From assembly GCA_023079485.1 (NCBI GenBank), contig CM041092.1, forward strand, positions 15,513,127 through 15,577,126: 64,000 bases of DNA, in the 5' to 3' direction. Below, one piece after another: positions 38,218-51,487 of the stretch; positions within the stretch are counted from its first letter, which is position 1; each line of letters starts with the position of its first letter. The notes under the pieces are model-generated. The model worked only from the letters and a program-made list of their open reading frames with translations, did not search any database and had not been told where the DNA came from. The DNA is from Archilochus colubris. Lineage: Eukaryota > Chordata > Aves > Apodiformes > Trochilidae. The translations under genes were made by a program, and so were the position numbers.

Positions 38218-39681
38218 AATCACTGCCACCCTTGTCAAAAATTAATAAAGTGCTGAAATTAAAAAGTCTGAGTTTGTGCAATTCAAATGTTTGCTCATGC
38301 ATCAGAGCCTAGGATTTATTCTTCTGGAAATGGAGAGATATCAGAAACAAGCAAATTTCTGCCTTAAGTATTAAAGGTATTCTTCATGACTAATAAATAT
38401 ATAGTTTCTGTGACCCAGGAAAAATTCTGTGGCTCTGTGTGACAGTAGATATTTCTCAGTTGCAAAGTAGAAGTAATAAATGCTGATATGACAGCTAAGA
38501 AGATCCTTGGATTATATGGCAATTAGCATTGGGTAATGCCTGCACCCTGAGAGAGACAAGGAATTGATAAAGGGCCTCACCTTGAGGAAGATTAAGTCCA
38601 GCTTACAAAATACTGAAGATTTTGTAGGTACATCCCAGCCAGCTACTGATGTGAGCTCATCAGAGCCAAAGTCAGGGAAAGGCTCTAGCTTGTTATCTGC
38701 AAACACTCACTAGTGTAGACTTCAGAGCAGAGATGGAAATCTTTTAAGGGAAGCTTCAAACAGGCAATACCCTCACCCCCCGAGGATATCATGGTTTGTC
38801 GATCTGTCTGAAAAAGTGGAAGAGTGAAAGAGAAATTGATGCTAAAAGCTAAAGAAAAAGAAATACTTCTGGTAAGATGTTCACACCTTTACAATCTAAT
38901 TATCTCTTCACACTTTTGACAAATGTCAAGCTCATGGCACTTACCATTGGTGGGCACTGCTTTATTTCCAAGCAGTACTGATTAGATGCTAATAAAGCAA
39001 GTGATTACATGTACATCTTTACTGAATGCTTTGGTTAGAGTGTTCCTTACCTCAGCTCTCCTACAAGGAGAGAGTGGTATATGACAAAGGTTTGACTCAA
39101 TTTTTCAGGTTCATGGGGTGTGGGATGATTCCTACTATCAAAGCAAATATCTACTCCCTCCCCTGAAAATAGATTTCCCCCTTTTCTCAGCCAAGTCTTC
39201 TGATTTTTGGCTCAGTGCCTTGTTCCATTTGGAAGCCATATTGCAGTGTGAGCAAGGAAACAGCCAATAAAGAGGGGCTCTGGTATTTGCTTTGCTGGAA
39301 GTCTCAGGCAAGACCTACAGCTAAAGCACTATGTCCAGGATCCCAGAAACATCTGCTTTCTTTCCAAAGCTGGAATACTTTTTTATTTGATTTTTTGCTC
39401 CCCTCCCACCCCCATAAGCACCTTTGTTTTGGAAGGGAGCTGCGGAGGGGGGAAGGAAGGAAAGGTCTCAACTATATAAGCAGAACCAAGTGAAAACTGA
39501 ACTGCAATCTCTAGATAATTATGCCTGGCACCTGAAAGCTGGGGCAGGAATCCTTATGTTTATTTCACACCCAATTGATGAACGGTGTGCTGGAGGTGTA
39601 AAGTCTATTTCCCTTTTCCCATCGCTGTCCAAGTGCTGGAACTGTGGGATGGGCTTTTGTAAACTCAATCCATTTTACCAG

Positions 39682-39753
39682 ATGTTGGGGTTTTGTTTTG
39701 GTTTTGTTTTGTTTTGGGTTTTTTTGTTGTTGTTGGTTGTTGGGGTTTTTTTA
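39682..39753. repeat. long G/T-rich low-complexity tract
   Basis: About 70 bases made only of G and T runs ('gttggggttttgttttggtt' style), then 'tttttttaatatatctata'. It is the longest G/T tract in the window. Strand asymmetry is complete across it. Confidence 0.9.
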
Positions 39754-40059
39754 ATATATCTATATACATTTGTATATGGCTTTAAATTGAAGGGTCGCAA
39801 CACAGTGGAGTGTTGTTTTCAGGCTCCCTCCAAACCATCTTCCACATGTTGACCTGGCAAAGAACACCTACATGCTCAAGATTACAAATGTTTTAGGAGC
39901 CTGAAGAGGTTTGTTGTGTTTGACAAGTTCTCCTGGTTTACTGAGCTGTTGTCGGGGTTTTTGAGGTACTTACTTGAGTGTGCCTATTTATATGCTTTTA
40001 TATCTACACACATAGGAATACCTAGACACAGGCTGTGAAAAACAGGTCTGGGTAAAGGT

Positions 40060-40237
40060 TTCCTCACTATCAGTATTTAAGGCAGGACTGAACTGGCTTC
40101 TAAAATGTATTTTATATGCTTGTTCTGGTTTAAAAAAAAATCTTTTTTAGAGAGCTTTTTACTTTTGCTGGAAACACATGGATTGTATAACATAAACACA
40201 TAAGTCTCTTCTGGCTCTGCATCTTATGATTCTAAGG
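40060..40237 (+). mobile_element. ancient CR1 LINE 3' end fragment (old, turtle/crocodile-like type)
   Basis: The stretch 'cctcactatcagtatttaag', 'gcaggactgaactggcttct' and 'aaaatgtattttatatgctt' follows the old CR1 pattern 'ttcactgtcagtatttaagtcaagactgaat...tctaaaagatatgct'. The piece ends with 'aagtctcttctggctctgca' and 'tcttatgattctaagg', matching the type's 'ggtcccttctggccttaaaatctatgattcta' end. The middle (about 40110-40190) is poorly preserved and A-rich. Agreement at both ends, in the right order and spacing, makes chance unlikely. Confidence 0.65.
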
Positions 40238-43200
40238 AATACATATCTGTGCATCTATATGTGGGTGTGTATACATGTTTATATAAAAGCCTTGTATATG
40301 AAAGTAAGCAATTTTAAAGATGGCTTGTTTAGTCTCCACTATATTCTCTTGCTGAGTAGAAATTTCTAATTAATCTAGTTTTAGAAACAGTGGCATTAAG
40401 ACAACTGAGATGGGTCTTCTGTATAAAAATAAACAGATTTGCTATGAGAAACACTGCAGAGATGAGTCTTTGAAAGCAACAAATACACACAGCAGTCTTG
40501 TGCTGAACATGAAGTGATAGAAGGTTTCCCAAAAAAACTTGCCCACACTATGTCTAACCTTAGCTATGACACTGGCAACTCATGTTAATCCAAACATTAG
40601 GAGAAGCATCACTACCCCATTCCAGAATTTCATTGGATGCTGTCAGTACACTGGACATTTGTCCTCACTGATGAACTTTCCTGCTTGATTGTTCCTACAC
40701 CTGTCTTGTGCGAGAGGCCACAGTATTACATGATGGATTTCTGATGTGCAGAAATGATCTAATATGCTGGAAGCAGATTCACGAAATTAAATTTTTCACT
40801 TCAGCCTAGATAAGCTTTTGAATTCAGGTGTCAAACACTACTTTATTATTATTTCTCAAAATCCATTCTGAGTGTTTTAAGAGGAAAGAAGAAAGAATTT
40901 CCACATATGGGTTTTTTGTTTATTTTTTTCTCTTTTGGTCTACACTTTCCAGTTTTTCCAGTGAAAAAGTAAATTTTCAGTATTTTAAAAATATATTTAT
41001 AATTACTTACACACATGTATATAAAATCCCAAACACCTACACACATATACATATTTCAATTTAGTAATTGTTTTTTCTTCCTAGCTAGACCAACTAAAAG
41101 TGTGACGCTGTTTACCAATCATAAAAGGACATTCTTTAGTTTATTTTTTTTTTTTAGCAAATAAAGAGAATTTGTGTGATTTTTTTGAAAGAGGCATATA
41201 GGCAAATAATACATGAAGTGAAGTTTTACAGACAACAGAAACAGTGATTTCAAGTCAAAACTTGGGGGAGGTCCTTCCCAGATAGGAAGCAGGAATGTTT
41301 ACTGAAAAAGGTAATTGGCCATATTCAAGAGTCAAGCACTTAAACACCGCATTGGTAATAAATACATAAATGAAGTCAAAGTCACGATGCATTGCTTTGG
41401 GAAAACTTAGACTGTAATAAAAATAGAAAGAAAAAATATCCTTAATCAAAAACCCATAGGGTACAAGAAGCAAAATGACAAGGGAGAATCCAATGAAAGT
41501 TCCCTGACACATCTGTTCTTCTTTGGACTCCGCCATTAAGGTGAAAGCCCATTCCATTGCAGGACTCTGTAGCCAGAGGAAAATAGAGTTTTATTTGATC
41601 AGAGATGATGAGTACCTCTCTCACTTGAAATGTGAGACCCAGCTTGGGAGGATGATGTAGCTGAAGCCTTAGGTAGCTGTTCTCAAGACCTTCAAGTGAT
41701 AGGAAAGATGTAGACCAACACTTTGTGAGATATTTTGCCATAGTCTTCATCTCAAACTTATATCTGGAAAATGAATTCAGATTTGCTTTACTAGCTGGTT
41801 TTCAACCAATTCTGAGTTGCTTTTATTAACTAGCACTTCTCCCTGCTAGAAACCCAATGTTTATAGTATTATTTTCCTGATGAACTATTTGCTGCTTTTG
41901 GATTATAATTATAGCTGGTCAGAAACCAGAATTTCCTTTCCTTAGGATACTCTGGCATTTGAAAGAGGAGAGTCTGTATTCCAAATTGGAATAGAAAGCC
42001 AACTTTGTGAAATTTCTTGTGAAAAGGAATACTAAAAATTCCAACAGGGGACGTTTTCATTGTCATAATATCAAAAAGTATGCTCTCCAGTAAATGAAAA
42101 CACATTTCAATGAGGTAAAAATAAAAATTGTTTTTCAGAGTATTCATTTAGACATTTAAATAAATATGCTTGATTATGCTCAGATAAATGAAAGCTTGCA
42201 CATTAATGCTTTATACAAAGAAAGGGAACAATATAGTGAAGAGCAATTATCAAACTGTCATTAATAACCACCCCAGTAGAAAGAACTCTCTTCTTCCTAT
42301 GGTGATTTGCTTTATGAGCAATCATTTCCCCTAGATTGATCAGGATGCAAAGATCCTATCTTCCTGACTTTCACGAGGCACACTGGATTAGCCTCAGTAC
42401 ACATCATCTCTTGCCAGGTGGAAAGGACATAAGAAACATGAGGTTATTATGGAGGAGGTAGAAGAAAGGAACATCTGGAAAAGATGACACAATTCCACAG
42501 GAAATCTGGCTTCAATAGTTCAGCTGCTCGTGCAACAGCTTATTATTTCTGGAGATTTTAGCTTAGCATAAGAAGCACTGGCTGGGGTGTTCTGCTCCTC
42601 TTAAAGGTGATGAAGAGGTAAGAACAGTTATCTCTAAAGCTAACACCTGAACCTGGCATGCCAGTAGAGTAGGAATATTGAAGGAGACCTGGAAACTGCA
42701 TTAATGCAGCCTTGGGCAGGAAATTTAGCCTTCACGATGTGACTGTCCTGTCCTCTGTGAAGTTCTAGCCAGTTTAAGTGTCCTGTGGAGGGAACCAAGA
42801 AACTCAAAGCTTTTATGAGTCCCCATGCACTAACATCAAATTTAAACCCCATCTGTTTTGAGGGATGGATTTTTTTTTGTCAGCCAGAATATAATTGGAT
42901 GAAAAAGTCTGGTTTTGAGCTTCTGTGCACATTTGATTCTGTGCAGTGAGGGTGAGCCTGATGTTATCTATCATAACTACAAGGAGAGCTAACGCAGTTT
43001 CCCTGTTTACTAACACTGCCCCCAGCACTTCCTTTGGAACACTATACCAAGAAGCAAATGGTGCTGCTGGGGATATTGTCCTCATATCTGTAATTCTCAG
43101 TTGCCAGAATCTTCATGTCCCACTTGTATGTGCATACTCTGCTTTGTGCCTGCAGGCCTGTGCTGCAGCTTGGAGCATCAAAACTCTGTGCAGTTCTGAA

Positions 43201-43926
43201 GATCAATAGCTCTGTCTCTTGCACTGCCCATCATCACAGAGGAAGTCTGGAGAATAGCTGCAGATCATGTAGATCTGGGTCAAGTTAAATGGCTCCAGCA
43301 CATCACATCATGGGGTGAAAACTTTCTGCTCACAAGCCATCAAAAATTAAAAGTGATCAGAAAAAGAAATTAACGTAAAGATTGTGCTCCAGTTCAGCAG
43401 ATGGGCTGGACTGACACAAACCTCAAGTCTCACACCACCACCTCTTCCTCATCCTGCTGACCAGGCAATGCTGTGGGCATATGGAGCAGATGTAGCCCAT
43501 CCTCAGAGTCCCAGAAGGATGGCTTGCCCTTGATGTCCAGCGTGCTCCTGCACTGTGAAATGGGATGAGTTCGAGTGAGCCAAAAGCTACACAGACAACG
43601 CTCTTGCTGGACCAGTAGGTTTGATGGAAAGTAGTTCATGAAGGGGCCTGGTTTTCTTCATGTGGAGGTGTTACAGACAGATGTCAGGTAACTACCAAGG
43701 GGATGTGAGGGAAGAGACCAGGAAATAAATCTGGGAGTCTTCTGGTCTGGTATGAGCCTCAAGCAACTCCAGTGACTGCCTGAGTGCTGATGAAGTCTAT
43801 CCAGAGTGGCAAGTGGCAAGAGGTCAACTGAGACCACATCCTGAGCCTTAAAGACAGAAATAAAATGGCTGCTAGCCTATAACCAGGAAGGGGGACAGAA
43901 ACTACATTGGTACATTATTTCCTTAT

Positions 43927-43944
43927 TTATATATATATGTGTAT
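43927..43944. repeat. short (TA)n/(TG)n microsatellite
   Basis: A 'tatatatatatgtgtata' dinucleotide run followed by a T run. It is short and probably not very variable. Confidence 0.7.
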
Positions 43945-44225
43945 AATTTTTTTTTCTTTTTCATTCATGACATTCTCACTTCAAAACATCACCTTTTATT
44001 GGTGTGGTTTTTTCTCCCTGCTTTTGTCAGCTGTCACAGAAAAGAGATTTTGTAAGGCCTCTGGTCAGAACAAAGTAAATACTGCTCCACCCATGCTGAA
44101 GCTGTGCCTGCCTATGCCGATCCCCCTGTTATCAAGCCAGCTGCAAGAGGAAACTCTGCTAATTGTCATGACTTGCAGCATCAAGTGCTAAGTGGGCTGG
44201 CTGCCTGGGCAGGCTGAGGTGTGCC

Positions 44226-44253
44226 TGTGTGTGTGTGTCTGTCTGTCTGTCTG
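44226..44253. repeat. compound (TG)n-(CTGT)n microsatellite
   Basis: Thirteen bases of alternating T and G, then four CTGT-type units. A compound structure like this typically arises by point mutation within a (TG)n array followed by expansion of the new unit. Confidence 0.9.
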
Positions 44254-44595
44254 CACTCGCGTGCACATGCTCCTTTGCCTGCTTATGATCACATTGCAAG
44301 TAGCCACACAGATCCTACACATTCCAGAAAAGTAAAGCCTGTTTCCAAATACCCACCAAGGAATAAATAATACAAAGACACCCCACTCTTCCCTGGACCC
44401 CAGAACAGGGAAAGATTGTCCTATTAAATTAAATTGCATCCATCCCTCAGGCAGTGTAAGGTGGCATCACTGCCTGGGCCACTGTGCTGAGCTTGGGAGC
44501 TGTCTCAGCTCATGCACTCAGCTGCTGATATTGTATTTGTACCAAAGCTCTGTCTTTCTGAACACATTCTGACTGGAAGAAAAGATGGAAGAAAA

Positions 44596-44679
44596 ACTAA
44601 AAAAAAAAAAACCTAAAAAACAAAACAAAAAACAAACAAACAAACAAACAAAAAAAAACAACAACAAAAAAAAACAAAC
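44596..44679. repeat. A/C-rich tract with (CAAA)n core
   Basis: A long A run, then 'caaaacaaaaaacaaac', then several perfect CAAA units, further A runs and 'caacaac'. About 84 bases hold almost only A and C, with one 'ct' near the start. Translated antisense, it makes the F/V/C/L-rich 69-codon frame at 44518-44727, which is therefore not a membrane protein. Confidence 0.95.
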
Positions 44680-46199
44680 GGGAAGCACAGGGCTGAGCAG
44701 AGCAAAGCATTGCTGAGGAAAGTTCACATTGTTGAAAAGCTGGGGCCAGGTGGAGGTGAAGTGTCCTTACACTGGTGAGTATATTTTCACAAAAGTTTCA
44801 CTCATGCTCATTTGGTCTACCTGGGGTACAAAATTAGGAGCATAATCATCCCAGATTCCTAGCCCAGGCTCAAAAAGAGAAGAGAGGCACTTGCAGGGAA
44901 TGACTGAATCTACTTTGGATCTGAAATTTCCATTTGGATCTACCAGTCTTCCTCTAGTAAATATTGATGAAAGTTGCCCTTGGTGGGTTGCTAAGTTAGA
45001 GGGAGGCTCTACTTTGCCTCATTGCTTTTGAATGTCACATAATTAGAGGAAAGGCCTGAGGCCAGATTCAAATCAGTCTTGTAGATCAACATATTCCCTT
45101 TGGCTATACTTTTCCTCTGTTATCTCTTTGCAAGTGGAAGCAGATTTTGGGATGACCTAAGCCAGCTTCTCACATGATGTAGCACACCAGAGATGTAGAA
45201 TCACAAATTGTTGCAATTTGATAATTTCCTGGGTACACACCATCCCAGTTTCCTGGAAAAGCAGTTGTAACAAGCTTTATGCCAGCATGTAATTCACTGT
45301 AGCAGGATCTACAAGTAGTGAGAAACGTTCCCTCTCTACCAGAGTACTGTACAGTCATATTTTAAAATAGCCCAACCAATGCCTCATCTACCACTTATCT
45401 GCAGAGACTGTTATGGAGCCTGGCACCTCTTGCCACTAGGAAATGATACAGCACAAATGTCCCTTTATAAAGTACACTTTCTCCACAACATTTCCCTTCC
45501 AAGGTTTTTTTTCTTTAATTTCTCAAATTATTTTACTATTGCTCATCACCAGACACTGGCCTGGAACTTCAAAACCTGTCTCTGAACATTACCTCAGAAT
45601 ATAGAGATAGGTCCTTTCCACTTACTATCAAAGAAAGATCCAGGTCATATCAAGAAGGGAGTGTAGATGTAGTTTTCAGGGCAAGTTCAAAAATTTGGGA
45701 CAAACCCCGCAATCTGGCCTTTGCTCTTCAAATGCCTCTCCAAGGTCTGTAGTGTAAAAACACAGGAATACTTGCCTGTAGAAGTCTGTTTGGTTTCCAT
45801 TATGGTGGTAAAGTTGGAAAAGTTAATGTAGCTTTCAATTAAAGCTGTTTCATTCCTGGATTATTTTTTTCTTTTGGCAGAAACCAGGAAATATCTGCAA
45901 AATAATAGTAATGCCCTGAATCAACAGTGGGTCCCTCAGTGAACTGTAAGTCGTGCTCAATGAAAGCTTTTGCATGGGCCAGTCCATGGCAGAAAATGAT
46001 AGACCCTAACACAGATATGCTGGTAGTCCCACAATAACAGTTCTATAAGTATACAGATGCTGATCTGTTCAAAAGGAGACAGTGTGTTTTTCATTTTCCA
46101 ACATTTGGCAAAGAAAATCATGCAGTGGTTATGGATTGGGTGACTATCACACTGGTCAGCAAGGCAGGTATGATTTATTTATCAGCTTTCCAGCTTTCC

Positions 46200-46290
46200 A
46201 TGGAGGGTTAGGGGGAGGAGGAGGTCTGGAGAAGGCTAAAGGGAGAGAAGAAGAGGAAAGTGGGGGAAGGGGATATGGAAAAGAAAGATT
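46200..46290 (+). repeat. purine-rich (GA/GGA) tract
   Basis: About 90 bases with only a few scattered pyrimidines, including 'gggggaggaggagg' and 'gggagagaagaagaggaaag'. Such tracts can form triplex (H-DNA) where mirror symmetry exists, but I see no long mirror repeat here. Confidence 0.75.
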
Positions 46291-46701
46291 TATATCCAGA
46301 TGGGAATGTTGAGACAAGGGTGGGAGCCGCAGCAGGGAAGGAACGTCTACAATGAAGGCTATTCATCAACACTTGGAGCAACACAGCTCTGAAATGTAAA
46401 GGGCTAGAAAGTATTCCTTCAGCTCCATCCCTGGGGGGGGCCTGGGGTTCCAGCAAGGAAGCAGCTACGCACCGGTAGCTGCACAGTTTTGCTCTCAAAT
46501 ATCTCGCAGTACAATTGCATCTGGCTTTGAGGATCACAGAGAGGCTTTTTTCCCTTTTTGCAACTCCTTGTACATCAGTAAGAAAGTACATTCACCATCT
46601 CTTTCATCATGTGTCTATGAGCAAGGTGGGCTGCAGCAAGAGCAACAGAGTAATGAAATAAAAGCAGGGGAGGTACAAAGGGCTCATGGTAATTAAATCT
46701 T

Positions 46702-46890
46702 TAGGATCACAGAAACACGGAACAATTTAAGCTCAAAGAGACCTTAGGAGGGCTCTGTTTGAGCCCAGTGCTCAAAGCAAGGTCTTCCATGAGATTCCCC
46801 TGTGTATCACAGACTGTGCTCCCAGCATGACAAGTTGTGTAATTTTCTGCTATCTTGGGTCAATTCTTCTGTTAGTTATCACTGAAGAAA
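46702..46890 (-). mobile_element. degenerate CR1 LINE 3' end
   Basis: It opens with 'aggatcacagaaacacggaa', which equals the antisense terminal octamers, then 'aagctcaaagagaccttagg' and 'ccagtgctcaaagcaaggtc', the last matching the CR1 'cctcctgctcaaagcagggcc' block. Similarity becomes weak after about 46830, with a possible trace ('ctgaagaaaaatttttct') near 46885. It is older or more damaged than the copies at 12.1 and 35.8 kb. Confidence 0.75.
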
Positions 46891-49800
46891 AATTTTTCTA
46901 GCACCTATGATGTTTCAGATCTTTCTTAACTACCAAATCATAAAAAGAACCACAACGCAAGCATACCAAGCTGAAATAATATAGATATTAATATTTCTAC
47001 TTTATCTTGAGTAAATCTTAGAGACACAATTTATCTGGAAAGTTTCCTAATTTATTGTCGGTATCACAATATGTATTTGTGATGCAGAAACCTATGGATG
47101 CTGAGACTTGCCAGAATTTCATTCATTTCAGTGGGATGAGGTCAGTTGGACAATCAGATGAATATCAGGTCCAAATTTTCTTTTTCTTCTGCTTTTCATG
47201 TAATTCATTTATCATCTGGCCAAGCTAGTATGCAAGAAATGGCTTCCAAAGAAAACACAGAAGTGACACAGAAAACCAACCTGTCTCTTGGAAAGCTCAG
47301 AAACTTATCATTTTTCATAGTACCCAAGTGCCACTATCTATTTTTAATCCAAATCATGTCCTGCTTGCATAGGCTAGAATTCCTTTACCCATGCAGTGAG
47401 TGACACAGCAGCTGGATGAGTGGGGTGGAGTGCTGGAGGTTTCTTTGATCCTATACCGGACTGCTTGGTAGCCTTCATGCCCTCTTTCAAAAAACCAGTT
47501 TCACCCTTCCACAAGAAAATCTGGTCTGTGCTTCTATTAAAATCTCTCTTTAAATCATTCACCAACTTATTTCATCTTACTTCTACATCTATTAAAAGCT
47601 AAAATCTCCGTGTAGACCAAAATCTTACTTGAAGGTTTACAAGGTTACCCACAGGCCTCCTGGTAACACTGATGGAAGCAACATATTTGTCTGCACCATC
47701 TGATGTGTTCTGGGTGCTGTAGTCCTACTGTTTAATTCGGGGAAGCATCCACCACCCCTGCTAATTTTTTAATGCAAGTTGAAAAGTTCTTGCTCACAAG
47801 TGTCCTGCAGCCCCATAGGGTTGCCAATGGATGCTGCATAGTTTATACAATATTTATCTTATTTCCTAATTTCTTTAATGAAAAGTCTGATTTGAACCCC
47901 CAAACTGGATGCACTGTTCAGTGTAATTTCTGTTACAATAATACCACTTCCTTCTTTTCCCTGGCACTTCTTTTTGTCTCCTTCATAGCCTAAGCTATTT
48001 GACCACAAAGACCCTAACATGAATATGCTGGCAGCATACCTCTGATAGTCACTCTCAGAGCCATCACTTTCTAGGATGCAATTTCCTTGGTCAGATATCT
48101 TTTCTCCCCATGACCAAGTCTGTGGTTTCTTTTTTGCAGCTAATGATAAACTCCTGTTTCCTGTAAGCATTGTGTGATTCAAACCCAAAATCTCAGTTCA
48201 GTTAGAACAGCCAAGGTGTGCTAATACTAGGGGTCTAATACTAAGCGTAAATGTTTTTGAGACTTTAAGTATGATGTGAAATTGTCAGACTTGGTCTACC
48301 TGTTTCTAAAGAGCTTTCTGAGGAAAGGTGAAAAAGAAAATAACAGCAAGACTGTCTGAAAAGAGCCCTTTGATAGCAGGATGGCTGAAAGGAGTTTATG
48401 TTTCTTAGTTTTATCTTATAATGCAATAATGGATCCAAGGTTAGGTGTGTAGGCTAAGCCACTCAGACAGGCTCCTGAGAAGTCAAAGGAAGAGATTACT
48501 CTCTCAATATAATCACTCATCCCAACCTGAAACAGGCAAGTTTATGCGCCCTGCTGAGATACCCCATAGACTAGAGAAGATTAATTGTCCAGGGTAAAAC
48601 TCTGTGGAGAAGACTCATGCCTTTACAAAGAAGGTTTCCTTGCTCTTCTCTCTGTCCATGCCAGCCTAGAAATACCAACTTCACTGCCCCAGCTCCACAG
48701 GCTCACAGTGTATTACTTCAAAGGGCTTCAGACCTTGTGTAGAGCTGGGACAATCTTGTACAAAATCCTCTGGTCCTCTGTCAGGGAAAAGGGAGTCCTG
48801 GGAGCAGGAGTAAAATCCTCACTAGATGTGTAATCAAGACACCCTGAAGTACTTCCATATAGCCTGTCAAATCAAATCTCTCAAATCTCAATAATTTGGA
48901 ATAAAAGGCTTGAGCTGAAGACATCTGGAGAGCACTATGCTGTGACTCAGACCTTGGAGGTAATGTACTTGGCCAGGGCAGTGACCCCAACAGAAGAGGT
49001 GAAAGAGAAAAAGTCATAGAAGGTGCACAAGGCATCTTATAACCTTACCTATTGGTTACAGATTGATCATGTGAATGCTCCCACAGACAGTGAAAGCAAG
49101 TATCTATCTGTCATTGAGGAAAAGGCAATTATTTATTCAGATACAGATGAAGAAGATTGATTCAACAGAAGCAAGTTAAATATTAGCAACTTAATTACTT
49201 TCAGTATTGTCTACTCTTCAGACAAGCTGCTTTACCATCACAATAAGACATTTATAGGATGAATGCTATACAAAAATCCAACATGCATAAACAATGTTTA
49301 ATCATTGTCAGAGCATTTTTCAGGATGTGTTTTAGCAGTATTTCATTTCTATGCTGTTTAAAAGAGTTTATATGGAATTTTGTTTCCCCAAAGCTCTCAA
49401 AATTTAAATTTTTCTCTCCTGATATAAATGAGGAAAAAGCCAAAAATCTCATGTCCAAAAAACAATTATTTAAGAAGTACTCATGTTGCATTAGTTGAAA
49501 TATTTCAAAGTTGTTTCTATTCCAATTTTAAACCTTGTTTTTTCTTTTAGTATATAAAAACAGCTCAGCCAGAGAGTAATTTTGAACAAAAAATCATCCA
49601 GGTGCTATAATGCAAGGAAAAAGTTGACTCCTCCATCTCAACGACTAACCCTCAAAGAAGTTCATTTAGGCATGAACTCTAACTATATTAAAAACAGAAA
49701 ACAATTTTAAAGACATTTTAAGAGAGTTGTGTACTACCACCCTGTCTTTGAATTGAGAACTCAATTGCCATGAGACCATTTTGACAGTTCTGGATAGGAG

Positions 49801-50106
49801 ATGTTTTAAATTTGGCTGTTGATCAAAAGTCATGCTGATAATGACACAAAAAAGCATCCACTCCTTCTGATTTTTCTTAGAGAGTATTAGACATGAGGGC
49901 TCATGATGCTTTTGTGGAAATGAGGCCATAAATCTGTCAGGAACCCTACTGACTTAATGCTTTCCTGTCCTCAGAGCTCTCACCTACTGCAGTTCAGGTT
50001 ATAAGCAGACATCTCAAGGTAGGACTGAATCTGGGAGGTATGAAGTGGAGGCTCTAACATGTAAACACATGAGAATCTCCTACACTGATGATCATCTGAT
50101 TTGTCT

Positions 50107-50140
50107 CCATCCATCCATCCATCCATCCATCCATCCATCC
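50107..50140. repeat. (CCAT)n tetranucleotide microsatellite
   Basis: Eight and a half perfect CCAT units. It is the cleanest microsatellite in the window and the one most likely to vary in length between individuals. Antisense it encodes the 'MDGWMDGWMDG' run of a 60-codon frame (49980-50162), which is spurious. Confidence 0.95.
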
Positions 50141-51452
50141 TTTCCTCTTTTGCCCTGCACAAATGAGTGGTAATATCAATCCTTAGTAGTCAGCCCTTTG
50201 GGCCTCTTTCAGGTACCTCTTGATAAGGAAAGGAGGTTCAATTCCAGAGCTATAGGCACGCTGTAGCTGCATGGATGGACATTAATTACAGGTATCTTGG
50301 GCCTCACCTCTGTAAGAGACAGTGACTCAAGTCAAATCATTGTCACAATGCCTGTAGCCTCAGCTGATTTAGCAGTATGCTAGCTTCAAGGAAAAGGAAA
50401 GTCAGGCTTAGTCCCATGCATTTTCCCCTTTTAAATACTGCCTATGAATGAACAAAAAATATCAGGGTGCATCCAGAAGCAGCTGGCAACCGCATCAAGA
50501 AGGTAAATCGTGGAAAGCAGGAAAATTGGACAGGAATGTGGTGTCAAATGGGTCACTGCAGGTTTAAGCAAGACCTTGTGATGGAACTGAGCAGATAATA
50601 ATTGTGTAGATTGAAGCTGATTCCTGGACTGTCACTGAAAGACTATTAGGAACCTTCCAGATCATGCTGAGTGATATGCAGATTCAGGGGATTCTGTTGC
50701 CTTTACAATGCAGTGAGAAATTTGAAATGATGGTTCATGACAGGCTAAATGAAAATTTGAGCATTAGCAAGGGTCCATGGCCAGCAACTGGGAAGCTGGA
50801 ACCATGTGACTTTCCACTGACCCACTTAGTGATTATTTCTGAATTCTCCATTACCTCCATGTAAAATATTCAGTTAAGAAGTTTATTGCAGAGAAAAACT
50901 CCACACCACTTTTGGGAAGCTGAAAACATTCATTCTAGTTGTTTGTGGTGATAATTTCACATTTTTTTCTGCAGCAACAGGACAACTGAAAATCCAGTCT
51001 CTGTCTTGCAGATTTTATAAATAGCACTACACGCATCTTATGAAGGGAATGAAAGGGTCAAGGAAAGAAAGGAATTGCTTAGGGCAGCCCAGAGAAGAGC
51101 TCCTAGTGAAAAGGTGAAGCTAAGTGGAATTTGTGGCTTAAACATTATCATAGTGCTTCTTGATATGTATTTGACCTTTAAGTGGTCTCCCAAGAGATAA
51201 GAGGAGATCTTAAATGCTTGGAACATTTCAGATAGATTGGACTAAACTCCTAAAAAATATTTGGCAAAGAATTAGCCTTCAAAGGAGATAGATGAGCTAA
51301 TTAGGATTTTTACCATCTCCAGCTACTGTGGCTTTATGTGCTGCCAGCACTGCTTGACCTTAGAAAGGAAAGTGTGGGACATATCTGTGATGTACTATAC
51401 ACAGTGTTGTATTTCCATGCACAGCAATAGGACCTCTGGCACTAAGCTGGAT

Positions 51453-51487
51453 TAAAAAAAAAAAAAACAAAAACAAACAAAAAAAAA
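51453..51487. repeat. A-rich tract with C interruptions
   Basis: About 14 A in a row followed by 'caaaaacaaacaaaaaaaaa'. No retrogene or SINE body is recognisable upstream, and no target-site duplication was seen. Confidence 0.9.

Larger units (their letters stand above)
36289..40059. other. non-coding unique sequence, no gene seen
   Basis: About 3.8 kb containing a long T tract (38167-38217) and a G/T tract (39682-39753). There is no exon-like or RNA-like feature. A 142-codon frame (39424-39852, plus) is driven by translation of the G/T tract into valine, leucine and phenylalanine codons. Confidence 0.55.
40238..46701. other. non-coding unique sequence, no gene seen
   Basis: About 6.5 kb without a supportable gene, with low-complexity tracts at 43927-43944, 44226-44253, 44596-44679 and 46200-46290. 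AT-rich stretches such as 40970-41060 contain imperfect 'acacatatac' units. All frames are at most 127 codons and unconvincing. Confidence 0.55.

Noticed and set aside
50107..50140. Regular repeat considered as an array
   Set aside because: Uninterrupted four-base units without spacers form a simple microsatellite, not a CRISPR array or protein repeat.
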